Shown here piece after piece: positions 9,286-17,927 of a stretch of 42,904 nucleotides of DNA. Source of the stretch: an uncultured Lachnospiraceae bacterium (GTDB lineage: Bacteria > Bacillota > Clostridia > Lachnospirales > Lachnospiraceae); the NCBI GenBank assembly GCA_910586705.1, contig CAJUJK010000021.1, positions 23,001 to 65,904 on the forward strand, in the 5' to 3' direction. Position 1 is the stretch's first letter. Every line of letters begins with the position of its first letter. The position numbers and the translations under genes are program-made. The notes beneath the pieces were generated by a model. The model saw only the letters and a program-made list of their open reading frames with translations. It was not told where the DNA came from and ran no database searches.

Positions 9286-10095
9286 TTACTCCGCCGCCTC
9301 GCCGGCCTGTACGCCTGCATCGTCCGCCGTATTCGCTCCCGCTTCCTCATCCTGCTCCCCGGAAGCTGCTCCTTCTTCCTCCTCTTCCTGCGCGTCGTCA
9401 TCCGCGCTCTCACCGGCTTCCGACTGCACCGCACTTCCGTTCCGAACACCGAAGATATTGCCGGTTCCCGTGGTAACGCCGGAAATATTCGGCTCCGCAT
9501 AAGGCGCCTCCGTCCCGGTCAGATAGAAAAATTCCAACTGCATGTTTCCCGACAGATACCCGTCCTCTCCCGTGGTAAGGGAAACGCCGGAAACAGACTT
9601 TCTGGAATCCATGCCATAGATATAGTTCAATACGTTTTTCAGACCGTTATTGGTAGTCGTCATACCGACTGTCGTCTCCAGCTTGAACATGCCGATCCCG
9701 TCGTCTGTCAGCTCATATCCTTCCTCCGTGGTCAGAATCCCTTCGTAGGGCACGATCTGCGCCGGCTGCATACTGACATTCGGCACACGCACGTCGTTCG
9801 CATCCACCAGTTCCATGTTATAAAGGTACATAACCTGATCTTCTACCCTGACCCCGGATGCAAAGCTGTCTATCACGGCGTCGCCCTCCGACTTCATCCG
9901 CTCTATATCCGCGATATAATCGGGCTTCTTTGCGTTCAGTATCTCCAGCCGGTCCACCGACTTCTGCAATTCCTCATTCTGTACGTTGATCTCTTCCGCC
10001 TTTGTCATATTGTTCTTATAAATCAGCTGCCATGAGACAACCAGCATCAAGATTCCGAGCACGACCAGCAGAAGCTGTACTTCGTTTTTTTTCAT
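9286..10095 (-). CDS. pilO: PilO-like pilus alignment protein
   Basis: The 269-residue bitopic protein has one N-terminal membrane segment (LLLVVLGILMLVVSW), then a coiled coil (residues about 30-70, 'EEINVQNEELQKSVDRLEI'), then an alpha/beta domain. This is the architecture of PilO/GspM-type inner-membrane alignment components. The C-terminal 60 residues are a very acidic, disordered Ala/Glu/Asp tail not found in classical PilO. It starts 12 bases after the PilM-PilN fusion with GGGGGAAGG as SD, so it is translationally close to its expected partner. Sequence similarity to PilO is weak; the call rests on topology and gene order. Confidence 0.7.
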   Translation of the reverse strand: MKKNEVQLLLVVLGILMLVVSWQLIYKNNMTKAEEINVQNEELQKSVDRLEILNAKKPDYIADIERMKSEGDAVIDSFASGVRVEDQVMYLYNMELVDANDVRVPNVSMQPAQIVPYEGILTTEEGYELTDDGIGMFKLETTVGMTTTNNGLKNVLNYIYGMDSRKSVSGVSLTTGEDGYLSGNMQLEFFYLTGTEAPYAEPNISGVTTGTGNIFGVRNGSAVQSEAGESADDDAQEEEEEGAASGEQDEEAGANTADDAGVQAGEAAE

Positions 10096-10107
10096 CTGTC
10101 CTTCCCC

Positions 10108-11757
10108 CTACTCTATGATCTCTTCATCCGCTGCTGTGTCACCGGCGCTGTCCGTCTGCGCCGGCGGCTCCGGCACGGGCGTGGGATCGGACAAACCGCC
10201 CTTATACAGTACCTGAACCGTGAAGCTTACCTTCGGCTCCTCCTCCTGCACTTCTCCGTCCATCACGGCTCCCGAGTCCGTCATGCCGGTAACCTCTACC
10301 CCCGCCACACTTTCAAAGGTGCGGAACTGCTGCACCAGCTTCGCCGCCTCCTTCTTATCCGCGACCGTCACCGACAGGCTCACCCCGTTCAGGTCCGCGT
10401 TAAAAGCCTGCACATTCAGGGAAGTCGGCATCTTTTCTTGCATCTCCTCGATAAAACTCACCAGATCGTTATTTAACGTCACCGTATTGCTCTCAAAAAA
10501 CGCCAGCTTTTCAAAGGTATATTTCTGCTGTAAATACTCTTTATATATGGTCTCCGCTTCCGCAAGTTCCGTCATCCGGTTATTCAGTCTGACATTTTCG
10601 TCCCTTGCCGACTTCAGACTGATAAAAGAGACTGCCGTCAGAACCGCCGCGCCTATAAACGACGCCACCATAAAGAGAACCGCGACCTTCATTCTGTCCT
10701 TTTCATCCGGCAGAAGCTGCATCGACTTCTTGTCTTTTTCCTTCTCGCCCATAAAACCGAGAGGCGCAAGCGACGCACCGATACAGGTCAGAAACTCGCC
10801 AAAACTCTTATCCTTAAAAAATTTTTCAAGCTGTAATCCCTTAACTTCCCGCAGAGGCACAAGCGGCAGTTCAAGGGTGTTTGAGATCAGTTCCGCAAGC
10901 CCCTTAAAATCCCCGCCCAGCCCGGACAGATAAGCCTTTTCGATGGCAGCGCCGTTATTTCGTGTAAAGTAATCCACAACACGCGCTATGCCGTTTATCA
11001 GATAACTGAGGGACTGCATGATCTCATCGTTCATACACTCCCTGTCCTTAAAGATATGTACCGCTTCCTCATAACCGGGCTTCTGGAATTCATCCATCTC
11101 CATCATGGCGAACACCGCGTCATCCACGCCGTAAGCAACCGTTCTCTGCAGGACAACCGTCTGATTCTGCAGAATGGTGATGATCGTGGAACCCTCATCC
11201 ACCTTGACTACCATCTGGACGCCCGTGTCGCAATGTCTGCGGAGCACCTGAAAAATACTGTTTCCGCTGTAGTCCAGCGCGACGACATTGCAGCCGAGCG
11301 CCTGCGCAAGCTGAAAATAGCCCGCCGCCATAAGCTTGGGAACAGCATAGACGATCACTTTGTACTGTTTGGCGCCATTCTCGTTCTCCAATGTCCCGAC
11401 AATGCTGTGCCCGATCTCATACTGCTCCAGATCCACAGGAAAATAGTCGGACACATTCGCCTTGATCAGATCCTTCACCTTATTTTCTTTTACAAACGGA
11501 ATGGTTATTTCGCGATTGGCGATCTTCGTGGAAGTCATGGAAAAGACAATCTGCTTCGTCTTGATCCGATTTTCCTGCAGCGCCGTCCTGACTGCGCTGA
11601 CCAGCTCCTCATTCACATTCAGAATACCGTCATTCACCGTACCCTGCGGCGTCTGGACGCTGATCGAGTGGTAGACTCTGGGATTCTTTGTCTTGTAATC
11701 CTCCTCACAGATCCTGATCTTAGAGGATCCTATTTCTATTCCCAATATTTTAGACAT
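10108..11757 (-). CDS. pilM: PilM-PilN fusion, pilus assembly ATPase-fold/alignment protein
   Basis: Residues 1-340 are an actin-like PilM domain: MSKILGIEIGSSKIRICEED carries the phosphate-1 loop, with VDEGSTIITILQ and YLSGLGGDF as later nucleotide-fold elements. A transmembrane helix follows (about 356-380), then a coiled coil and a PilN-like ferredoxin-fold region (about 400-515) ending in a Pro/Asp/Glu tail. In most bacteria PilM is cytoplasmic and binds the short N-terminal tail of a separate PilN; here both are one 549-residue chain. Start 11757 has AAAGGGGG upstream; a longer frame to 11802 lacks support. It sits between pilD and pilO. Confidence 0.85.
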   Translation of the reverse strand: MSKILGIEIGSSKIRICEEDYKTKNPRVYHSISVQTPQGTVNDGILNVNEELVSAVRTALQENRIKTKQIVFSMTSTKIANREITIPFVKENKVKDLIKANVSDYFPVDLEQYEIGHSIVGTLENENGAKQYKVIVYAVPKLMAAGYFQLAQALGCNVVALDYSGNSIFQVLRRHCDTGVQMVVKVDEGSTIITILQNQTVVLQRTVAYGVDDAVFAMMEMDEFQKPGYEEAVHIFKDRECMNDEIMQSLSYLINGIARVVDYFTRNNGAAIEKAYLSGLGGDFKGLAELISNTLELPLVPLREVKGLQLEKFFKDKSFGEFLTCIGASLAPLGFMGEKEKDKKSMQLLPDEKDRMKVAVLFMVASFIGAAVLTAVSFISLKSARDENVRLNNRMTELAEAETIYKEYLQQKYTFEKLAFFESNTVTLNNDLVSFIEEMQEKMPTSLNVQAFNADLNGVSLSVTVADKKEAAKLVQQFRTFESVAGVEVTGMTDSGAVMDGEVQEEEPKVSFTVQVLYKGGLSDPTPVPEPPAQTDSAGDTAADEEIIE

Positions 11758-11803
11758 CCGTTTTCCCCCTTTGGCGGCTCCGCACCCGAAACCAGCCCAC
11801 ATT

Positions 11804-11860
11804 TTATCTGCAGCAGATAATCTATGATAAAGACCACATTACCTGATGGTCTCTGTTTCC
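11804..11860 (-). other. Two small hairpins between pilD and pilM
   Basis: On the minus strand AGACCA/TGGTCT (loop 10 bases, then TTTAT) is followed by TTATCTG-CTG-CAGATAA. These are in the 128-base gap inside the pilus operon and could be an attenuator or an RNA processing site. The first has only a weak T-run. Confidence 0.35.
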
Positions 11861-11885
11861 CAATTCATATATCTATATCCAGATC

Positions 11886-12644
11886 CTACAAACCAATATA
11901 TGACAAATACCATGCAATCATCTGATCCCCCGCCAGCGCGGAAATCAGAATCCCTATTGACAAATACGGACCAAAAGCAAGCATATGCCCCTGTCCGCTT
12001 ATCTTCATCCGGGCGATATGTATGACGGAACCGATGATACACCCCATGACAAAGGCGAGTAAAATCTGTTTCCATCCGAGCAGAAGACCGCTCACCGCCA
12101 TCAGCTTGATATCGCCGCCGCCGATGCCGCGCCCCCTCGTAACCAGATGAACCAGATAGAGAAAACCGCTGACAAGAAGGAAGCCGACCGCATAGTCAGA
12201 CCAATGCGTAAAGTCCGTCGCTATGCGGATCAGCCCCAATGCCAGTATAAATATGTTGATCCCCACCGGGATCTCATAAGTGCGAAAATCGATCACGCTC
12301 AAGGTGATCAATGCGGATGCAAGCAGCGCATAAAGTAGGGCTTCCACGCTTATACCGTACACCGCAAACACGATGCAGTAGAGCGCTCCGTTCAGCAGCT
12401 CAACTATGGGATACTGAACGGAGATTTTCTGCTTACAACTACGACACCTTCCCCTTAAACACAGATAACTGAACAACGGCACGAGATCGTACCATTTCAA
12501 CTGGTACCCACAGTTCATACAGTGCGACCGTATCTTCACGATATTTTCCTGCTTCGGGATACGGTAGATGCAGACATTTAAGAAGCTGCCGATCACGATC
12601 CCGTAGAGGAATATGATTATGTAAAGCAGAACTGTGGGTAGCAT
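11886..12644 (-). CDS. pilD: Prepilin peptidase (A24 aspartic protease, PilD/GspO type)
   Basis: This integral membrane enzyme cleaves class III leaders and N-methylates the new N-terminus. At 252 residues it has the full bifunctional length. It has the two CxxC pairs (C42/C45 and C67/C70) of the cytoplasmic zinc-binding loop, the 'YPIVELLNG' signature, and both catalytic aspartates: D119 in SVIDFRTYEIP and D178 in GRGIGGGDIKLM. Seven to eight hydrophobic segments are present. ATG 12644 is preceded by AAAGGA. It lies 31 bases after the major pilin gene, and its likely substrates are the pilin-like proteins of this operon. Confidence 0.95.
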   Translation of the reverse strand: MLPTVLLYIIIFLYGIVIGSFLNVCIYRIPKQENIVKIRSHCMNCGYQLKWYDLVPLFSYLCLRGRCRSCKQKISVQYPIVELLNGALYCIVFAVYGISVEALLYALLASALITLSVIDFRTYEIPVGINIFILALGLIRIATDFTHWSDYAVGFLLVSGFLYLVHLVTRGRGIGGGDIKLMAVSGLLLGWKQILLAFVMGCIIGSVIHIARMKISGQGHMLAFGPYLSIGILISALAGDQMIAWYLSYIGL

Positions 12645-12675
12645 GAGGGTGTCCTTTCAAGGTGATTAGGTTGAA

Positions 12676-13137
12676 CTAAAATTTCTTAGTCGTAGAACCC
12701 CCGGCATTAGGCGTTTCCATCCAACCAGTCGCTTCTACTTCTATCTGATTATTAGTAGAATTAATCTTCACCGTAAGAACAGGTGCCGCAGTTGAATATG
12801 TGTTTGATGTTATCTTAACATCTCCAGGAGTTATAGTAGCTTTAATTTCCGCATCAAGAGCTGTGGAACCTACTCCAGTCATACCTGTTGCACCAAAATT
12901 GTAAGTTACGGTGCCACTTGCCAACTGTGTAATAACAGCTTCCTCAGCACTCGCCATCTTAATAACATTAGCAACTTCTGCGATAGACGAATTGTCTCTC
13001 TGCAGTCTGGTCTTCTCCACATATCTCAGGTACTGGGGAGCCAGCACACCGATCAGCACTGCCATGATGGCAACGACGATAATCAGCTCGACAAGGGAAA
13101 AACCTTTGTTTGTTAATGACTTCTGTTCTCTTTTCAT
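12676..13137 (-). CDS. pilA: Major type IV prepilin (PilA-like)
   Basis: The 153-residue prepilin starts MKREQKSLTNKGFSLVELII, with cleavage expected between Gly12 and Phe13 and Glu at +5, followed by the long N-terminal helix (VVAIMAVLIGVLAPQYLRYVEKTR) and a short Thr/Ser/Ala-rich globular domain. There is no disulfide loop, since the mature part has no Cys. Start 13137 follows AAGGAGAT; ATG 13161 is further upstream without need. It is the second gene of the operon, directly after pilC, and is the smallest and most pilin-like of the prepilins, so it is the probable major subunit. The 3' two thirds are much more AT-rich than the 5' helix-coding part, which suggests exchange of the variable domain. 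Confidence 0.88.
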   Translation of the reverse strand: MKREQKSLTNKGFSLVELIIVVAIMAVLIGVLAPQYLRYVEKTRLQRDNSSIAEVANVIKMASAEEAVITQLASGTVTYNFGATGMTGVGSTALDAEIKATITPGDVKITSNTYSTAAPVLTVKINSTNNQIEVEATGWMETPNAGGSTTKKF

Positions 13138-13217
13138 TTCGCAATCTCCTTCTTTCCTCATTTAATGTTGTTTTATCTTAAACGCTCCGCCCTACTTAAG
13201 CGCTTAATTCACTGTCC

Positions 13218-14432
13218 TTATACGTTATCCAGCGCCTCGTACATCTTCATCATCGGCGCCAGCACTGAGGCGATCAGCACACTGACGATAGCCGCCAGCA
13301 CGACGATGATCAGCGGCTCCATCATCGCCATCAGCGACTGCACCGCCATCTCCACTTCCTCCTCGTAATACTCCGCCAGCTTATCCAGCATATCCTCGAC
13401 GGAGCCGGACTCCTCCCCGATTCTGACCATATGGTACGCCATGGGAGGGAACAGCCCGCAGTCCTCCAAAGGTTTGGAGAAAGGCACGCCCAGCCCGATC
13501 TGCTCCTTCGCGTCCAGAAGCGCTTCCTTAAACCAGATGTTCGTCATGGTGTTCGCCACGATCTCCACCGCCTCCACCATGGGGACGCCCGCCGCCATCA
13601 AGGTGCTCATGGTGCGCGCCATAGAAGCCGCCGCCGATTTCACCGTCAGCTCCTTCACCCCCGGCAGGGAGATCGCTATCTTTCCGAATACATGCTTCCC
13701 AAGATTCGTCCCCGCAAACCCTTTGATCCCAAACACCAGAGCGAGCACACCCGCTATGAGCAGATACCACTTCGCCTTTATAAAATCACTTGCCGTCAAA
13801 ACCGCCTGCGTGATCGCCGGCAGCTCCGTATCCAGCGACTCAAACATCGTAGAATACTGGGGGATAACAAACACCAGCATGACGATCACCACGGCGATCG
13901 CCACCACCATCAGCACGATCGGGTACACCATCGCCTTCTTCACGAGCGCCTGCGTCTTAGACCGTCTCTCGAGCTGGGTCGCCACACGGTCCAGCGACGT
14001 GTCCAGACTTCCCGAAGCCTCGCCCGCCGCCACCATGTTCACCATGATGCCCGGAAAGATCTTCGGCTCCTTCGCCAGAGACTCCGCCAGCGGTTCGCCC
14101 TTCTCCATACTGACTCTGACCACCTCCAGCGCCTTCTGCAGTCTCTTGTTCTCCGTCTGCTCGCAGAGCATCTTCATCGCTTCCAAGATGCTCACGCCCG
14201 CTCTCGTCATACTCACGAACTGGCGGCAGAACACGCTCAAGTCTCTCGCCGTCGGCTTGCCGCCGATATCAATATTGATATCTCTGGTCAGCGCATTCTG
14301 TTCCGCGATATTGACAACTGTCAGATTCTGTCGTTTCAGCTCTGATCTCGCCGCATTCAGCGAATCGGCGTCGATGCTCCCTTTGGAAGCCTTGCCGGTT
14401 TTATCTATCGCTTCGTATCCGTAAACCGCCAT
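13218..14432 (-). CDS. pilC: Type IV pilus inner-membrane platform protein PilC/GspF
   Basis: The 404-residue protein has the two repeated T2SSF domains (about residues 70-195 and 270-395) and the expected membrane helices (VYPIVLMVVAIAVVIVMLVF and the C-terminal IIVVLAAIVSVLIASVL). The N-terminal MAVYGYEAIDKTGKASKGSI matches the family start. It anchors the assembly and retraction ATPases and handles pilin insertion and extraction. It is the first gene of the pilus operon; ATG 14432 has AAAAGGGG upstream. The promoter some 70 bases upstream contains a poly-G tract (see 14502-14530). Confidence 0.95.
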   Translation of the reverse strand: MAVYGYEAIDKTGKASKGSIDADSLNAARSELKRQNLTVVNIAEQNALTRDINIDIGGKPTARDLSVFCRQFVSMTRAGVSILEAMKMLCEQTENKRLQKALEVVRVSMEKGEPLAESLAKEPKIFPGIMVNMVAAGEASGSLDTSLDRVATQLERRSKTQALVKKAMVYPIVLMVVAIAVVIVMLVFVIPQYSTMFESLDTELPAITQAVLTASDFIKAKWYLLIAGVLALVFGIKGFAGTNLGKHVFGKIAISLPGVKELTVKSAAASMARTMSTLMAAGVPMVEAVEIVANTMTNIWFKEALLDAKEQIGLGVPFSKPLEDCGLFPPMAYHMVRIGEESGSVEDMLDKLAEYYEEEVEMAVQSLMAMMEPLIIVVLAAIVSVLIASVLAPMMKMYEALDNV

Positions 14433-14501
14433 CTTATGTCCCCTTTTCGCCCCGCCTTACCAGCCAGTTTCCATCCCGGGGCAGACTTTCCTTAATGTTA
14501 T

Positions 14502-14530
14502 ATTATACCCCCCCCCCGGAAAAAGTCAAG
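14502..14530 (-). promoter_or_regulatory. Pilus operon promoter with G10 tract in the -35/-10 spacer
   Basis: On the minus strand TTGACT (14530-14525) and TATAAT (14507-14502) are separated by exactly 17 bases, TTTTTCCGGGGGGGGGG, containing ten consecutive G. The predicted transcript starts about 65 bases before pilC. Homopolymer slippage would change the spacer length and so promoter strength. Confidence 0.8.
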
Positions 14531-14572
14531 GCATCGCGGCTTTCCCTATGCTTTTTTGTGCACTTTTACCCG

Positions 14573-16588
14573 TTATTCCCACCGCTTGGAAATAATCGGT
14601 TTCCAGACATCCTCCCCCATCCCGTCGCCCTCCAGAATATCATACTGCACGGTCTTATAGTGGCTGAGTGCCCGGATCTGCTCCTCGGTGCCTTCGCGGA
14701 TGACCGCCCCCGATGCGTCCCGCACAAATTCCCACGAATTTGTCTGAAAATAAGACCTCTCATAGCGCAGGATCCGCGCCATATCGGAGTCCGGCAGTCC
14801 CGCATAGTCGATCAGCATCATGGGAAGGTAGTACATGCTCTCCCCCGAGAAATCCAGCTTTTCTTCGGAAACATTGCTCCACACAATGACCGGCGTCGAG
14901 TACAACCGCTCCTTCGCGCCATCCGCCCCCTCGCCCAGACCGAACGCCTCCAGCGTCTCCGCCGAGAAAAAGGGACAGTGATCCCCGAACATCACAAGAA
15001 CCGTTGGCTGTTCCACCGCTGAAAAATAATCTACCAACTGCGCAAACGCCTGATTCGCCAGATAAATACCATTGATATAATTGGCAATCGTATCATACCC
15101 CTCATATTGCAGTTTCTCGCCTCTCACCTCAATAGGATAATCATAATCCACCAGTGTATCCGCGTGATACTCCAACGTCCTGTTGTGGTTCGCCATGGAT
15201 ACTGCCCAGATAAAATTCGGCGAATCGCCCCCCTGCCGGGACAGGGCAATGATCTCCTTTGCCAGAGACTCATCCGAAATGTAGCGGGTGTAGATGTCCT
15301 TATGTTGCATGTCGCCCTCAAAAATCACCCGGTCAAACCCCATACCCGCATAGGCGGCTTCACGACCGTAAAAATAGCCGTAATAAGGATGAATTGCCAC
15401 GGTCTCGTAGCCCAGCCCGTTAAAATAGTCCGCAACGGAAGGTATCCTATGCCCCTGCAGCTTGGCGTAGACGGAGTCGGCATTATAATACTTCGTGTTT
15501 AACCCGGTCAGAAACTCAACCTCCGGTCTCAGTGTACCGCCACCCCAAACCGGACTGGTCAACCAACCGGTACTGCACTGTCCCGTCAGCGCCTTATAAG
15601 GTCCCATGGGATCCTGCGAGAAAGTGATCCGATCCGACTGTATATTGTCCGTATTCCACCATGACTCATTCATAATAACAATGATGTTCGGGAAGCCGGA
15701 AAGTTCCGCCGTGGCAGTATTTTCGGGAGACCCCGGCGCCGCTCCGCTCCCCGGCGACTGCCTCGGTGGCGACTGTGACAACAGGAAATCGTAGCTCACT
15801 TCCACCTGCTCCACGCTTATTCTGGAAAGACTGTCGTTTTGCAGGAAGCGGTACAGCACATACCGATCCTTCTCTGGAGAAATCGGTTCGATCACATCAA
15901 TCACATACCTCTCGCCGAAAAAATGGTTCGTATAAAGGCATATGCACACGCACAGACCGGCACAGCCAAGTAACCGAATGGCGTACAGACCAAGCCTCCG
16001 CGCACGCCCTCTCTCCAAAACAGACTTTTCCCCAAAGTCCGGCTGCTCCTGCGCGTTTTCCTGCCTGTAGCTCTTCGCCTTCCACCCCTTGTCTCCGAGA
16101 CAGTCCAGCACAACGCCCGCCGCCACAAAGAGAAGGAGTCCACCCGCCAATATCGCAAGGAAACGGTCCGGCGTAAATTTAAGATAGCCGACAGCCATGC
16201 CCGCCGCCTCCGTCAGCCGCAGGTCGTCCAGCCGCAGCAGCTCCTTGCGGTTGACAAACTTGATATAGCTGGCGTGGGTCAGAAGAAACAAAAGCCCCGA
16301 CAGGATCACCATGCTGACCCCCGCCTGCATGGTCAGACAGTAAAGCGCCGCAAACGCCATGCCGACGAGGATGCCCTCAAACGTGTAAGTCGCCCTGAAA
16401 TGATTCTCATAAAAAAAGGTAAAATAGGATTCCTCCGGGCGGACGATATAATAGTCCATAAGACACGGGATATATGTACCGTACAGAATCACCAGCCCGG
16501 CTAAAAATAAGAAATATAAAGATAAAAAGCGCAGAACCGCTTTTCTGTTTTTTGAAAGCCCCGCGCCTTTTCCGCCTGTTTTATACAT
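14573..16588 (-). CDS. LTA-synthase-like membrane sulfatase-fold phosphotransferase
   Basis: The 671-residue protein has about five N-terminal membrane helices (within residues 20-165, another near 200-220), then an extracellular alkaline-phosphatase/sulfatase-fold domain from about residue 298. Signatures: NIIVIMNESWW (metal ligand Glu308), WGGGTLRPEVEFLTG with the probable nucleophile Thr352, AIHPYYGYFYGR, and GDHCPFF near residue 535, whose Asp/His are metal ligands. LtaS-type enzymes transfer glycerol-phosphate from phosphatidylglycerol to make lipoteichoic acid; this homologue could instead modify a glycolipid or surface polymer. It lies between darG and the pilus operon in the same direction. 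GC is like the host, unlike darG. The exact substrate cannot be told. Confidence 0.8.
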   Translation of the reverse strand: MYKTGGKGAGLSKNRKAVLRFLSLYFLFLAGLVILYGTYIPCLMDYYIVRPEESYFTFFYENHFRATYTFEGILVGMAFAALYCLTMQAGVSMVILSGLLFLLTHASYIKFVNRKELLRLDDLRLTEAAGMAVGYLKFTPDRFLAILAGGLLLFVAAGVVLDCLGDKGWKAKSYRQENAQEQPDFGEKSVLERGRARRLGLYAIRLLGCAGLCVCICLYTNHFFGERYVIDVIEPISPEKDRYVLYRFLQNDSLSRISVEQVEVSYDFLLSQSPPRQSPGSGAAPGSPENTATAELSGFPNIIVIMNESWWNTDNIQSDRITFSQDPMGPYKALTGQCSTGWLTSPVWGGGTLRPEVEFLTGLNTKYYNADSVYAKLQGHRIPSVADYFNGLGYETVAIHPYYGYFYGREAAYAGMGFDRVIFEGDMQHKDIYTRYISDESLAKEIIALSRQGGDSPNFIWAVSMANHNRTLEYHADTLVDYDYPIEVRGEKLQYEGYDTIANYINGIYLANQAFAQLVDYFSAVEQPTVLVMFGDHCPFFSAETLEAFGLGEGADGAKERLYSTPVIVWSNVSEEKLDFSGESMYYLPMMLIDYAGLPDSDMARILRYERSYFQTNSWEFVRDASGAVIREGTEEQIRALSHYKTVQYDILEGDGMGEDVWKPIISKRWE

Positions 16589-16606
16589 GATATTTCACGC
16601 CTCATC

Positions 16607-17647
16607 TTAAATCGTGTAAAAGGCATTTCCTGCCAGCTCATAATTGCCGCAAATATCCACCGAAATAATGAATGTCTGCTCTAAGTAATCTATACATTCT
16701 GAGATATATTTTTCAGAAAATCTTTTTGCCTTGTCTTCTGACCATTCCTTAAAACTACTTATTAGCTGCTCCTTATTTTTGGGTTTTCCGTTTTGTACTA
16801 AATACAACACGGTCGAAACTCCTTCCAGCTTCTTATCCGTCTGTATCGCATTCACATATTCTGTTGATTTCTTTACAGCAACATGTAGTTTATCAAATTT
16901 GCGATCTACTTTTTCACTACAAATCATCTGGTATATCTGTTCAAATGTTTTTTGGGAATTGTCAATTCCATAATAATTTTGGTATTCTTTTATATTTCGT
17001 GCTACGATATCCACAGCATGAGAGTATGGACCATATTTCCATTTGTCATATTTAAAATATTCTTCTTCTAAAAATATATTGGCAAAGTATCCTGCTTTTT
17101 GTAATCTGATACTATTAAACCTTTTTAAATTTAAACGTATATCCAGCAAAACCAACCCGGAAAGACTAATTTTCGGCGGTTTTTTGGGCATTGCGCTATA
17201 TGAAAAGGACGGTTCAAAAATAACAAAATCATAACGATCCGCTATATCAAAAATTTTGTTTTCAACCACTTTCTTTACTTCCGCCCAATCCAGCCCGCCA
17301 TTTCCACATCCCAGCGGCGGGATCGCAATTTTTTTGACAGCTAATTTTGGAAGTAATTCAACAAAAGCCTCCATTCCTTTTTCAATATATTCCATTTTTG
17401 AACTTTCACGCCATTTATTCTTTGTGGGAAAATTGATAATCGTAATCCCTTCCTCCATAAAGGAATGCACCTTTCCGACCGCCAGCTCCCCCGACTTGCA
17501 GGCTTTCACATATGATTTGTTATTCTCAGGAAATCTCATTTTAAATTGATATGCAACGCCCTTCCCCATAAACCCCTCGCAGTTAACTGTGTTTATTAAG
17601 CAATCTGCATTACATTCAAACATGTTTCCCTTCGTATACTCTATCAT
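16607..17647 (-). CDS. darG: DarG-like antitoxin: macrodomain DNA ADP-ribosyl glycohydrolase
   Basis: Residues 1-150 are a macrodomain: MIEYTKGNMFECNADCLINT, then VNCEGFMGKGVAYQFKMRFP, with INFPTKNKWR and IPPLGCGNGGLDW, all typical of DarG. The C-terminal part (about 165-346) has SIRLQKAGYF and YDKWKYGPYSHAVD, matching the DarT-neutralising domain of DarG (RLEIQKLAYF...GRYGPY in known members). DarG removes ADP-ribose that DarT places on thymidine of single-stranded DNA and also binds the toxin. Start 17647 has AAAGGA 5 bases upstream; the frame extends to 17668 without SD. The gene is markedly AT-rich compared with its neighbours, a sign of transfer. It looks intact, although its toxin is not (see 17682-17927). 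Confidence 0.85.
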   Translation of the reverse strand: MIEYTKGNMFECNADCLINTVNCEGFMGKGVAYQFKMRFPENNKSYVKACKSGELAVGKVHSFMEEGITIINFPTKNKWRESSKMEYIEKGMEAFVELLPKLAVKKIAIPPLGCGNGGLDWAEVKKVVENKIFDIADRYDFVIFEPSFSYSAMPKKPPKISLSGLVLLDIRLNLKRFNSIRLQKAGYFANIFLEEEYFKYDKWKYGPYSHAVDIVARNIKEYQNYYGIDNSQKTFEQIYQMICSEKVDRKFDKLHVAVKKSTEYVNAIQTDKKLEGVSTVLYLVQNGKPKNKEQLISSFKEWSEDKAKRFSEKYISECIDYLEQTFIISVDICGNYELAGNAFYTI

Positions 17648-17681
17648 AAAGTTCCTTTCCCAAACCATGTAGACTGAATAC

Positions 17682-17927
17682 TTACATACGGAGGCTGCTC
17701 TGAAATTCCTTTATTCTGAAAAAGTTTTTCGACATATCGCTGTGTTTCCGCATCCGGCACATAAACGCAGAATATGGATGAAAGTGAAACGGCGTATATA
17801 TGTCTAAACCCAATTCCTGTCTTTTACTAATGATCTGCTGATCCGCAACATCTCCGAAAAGCATTTTCTGCTCTATCAGCTGCCTTCTGGGCAGCAGACC
17901 ATGATTAATTATTGTATATTCAAGCGG
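17682..17927 (-). pseudogene. darT: Remnant of DarT DNA ADP-ribosyltransferase toxin (DUF4433)
   Basis: Reading the minus strand from the codon immediately after the pilT stop gives PLEYTIINHGLLPRRQLIEQ, then KMLFGDVADQQIISKRQELG, then LDIYTPFHFHPYSAFMC, and a stop at 17682. These match the N-terminal part of DarT/DUF4433 proteins: the 'HGLL' helix, the 'D.A...I..KR' segment and 'DYVPFHF.P.S.F'. The first 15-20 residues (the NAD-binding W/Y-H-THIDNL strand) and all of the C-terminal half with the catalytic Glu are missing, so no active toxin can be made. There is no start codon near its beginning. It is followed after about 34 bases by darG, the usual toxin-antitoxin order. Confidence 0.75.

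Noticed and set aside
13431..14424. Two overlapping plus-strand frames of more than 300 codons
   Set aside because: They are antisense to pilC; His/Arg-rich or Ser/Thr-rich low-complexity translations.
14573..16588. Sulfatase gene as part of the foreign darTG segment
   Set aside because: Its GC and codon use match the host genes, while darG is clearly AT-rich.
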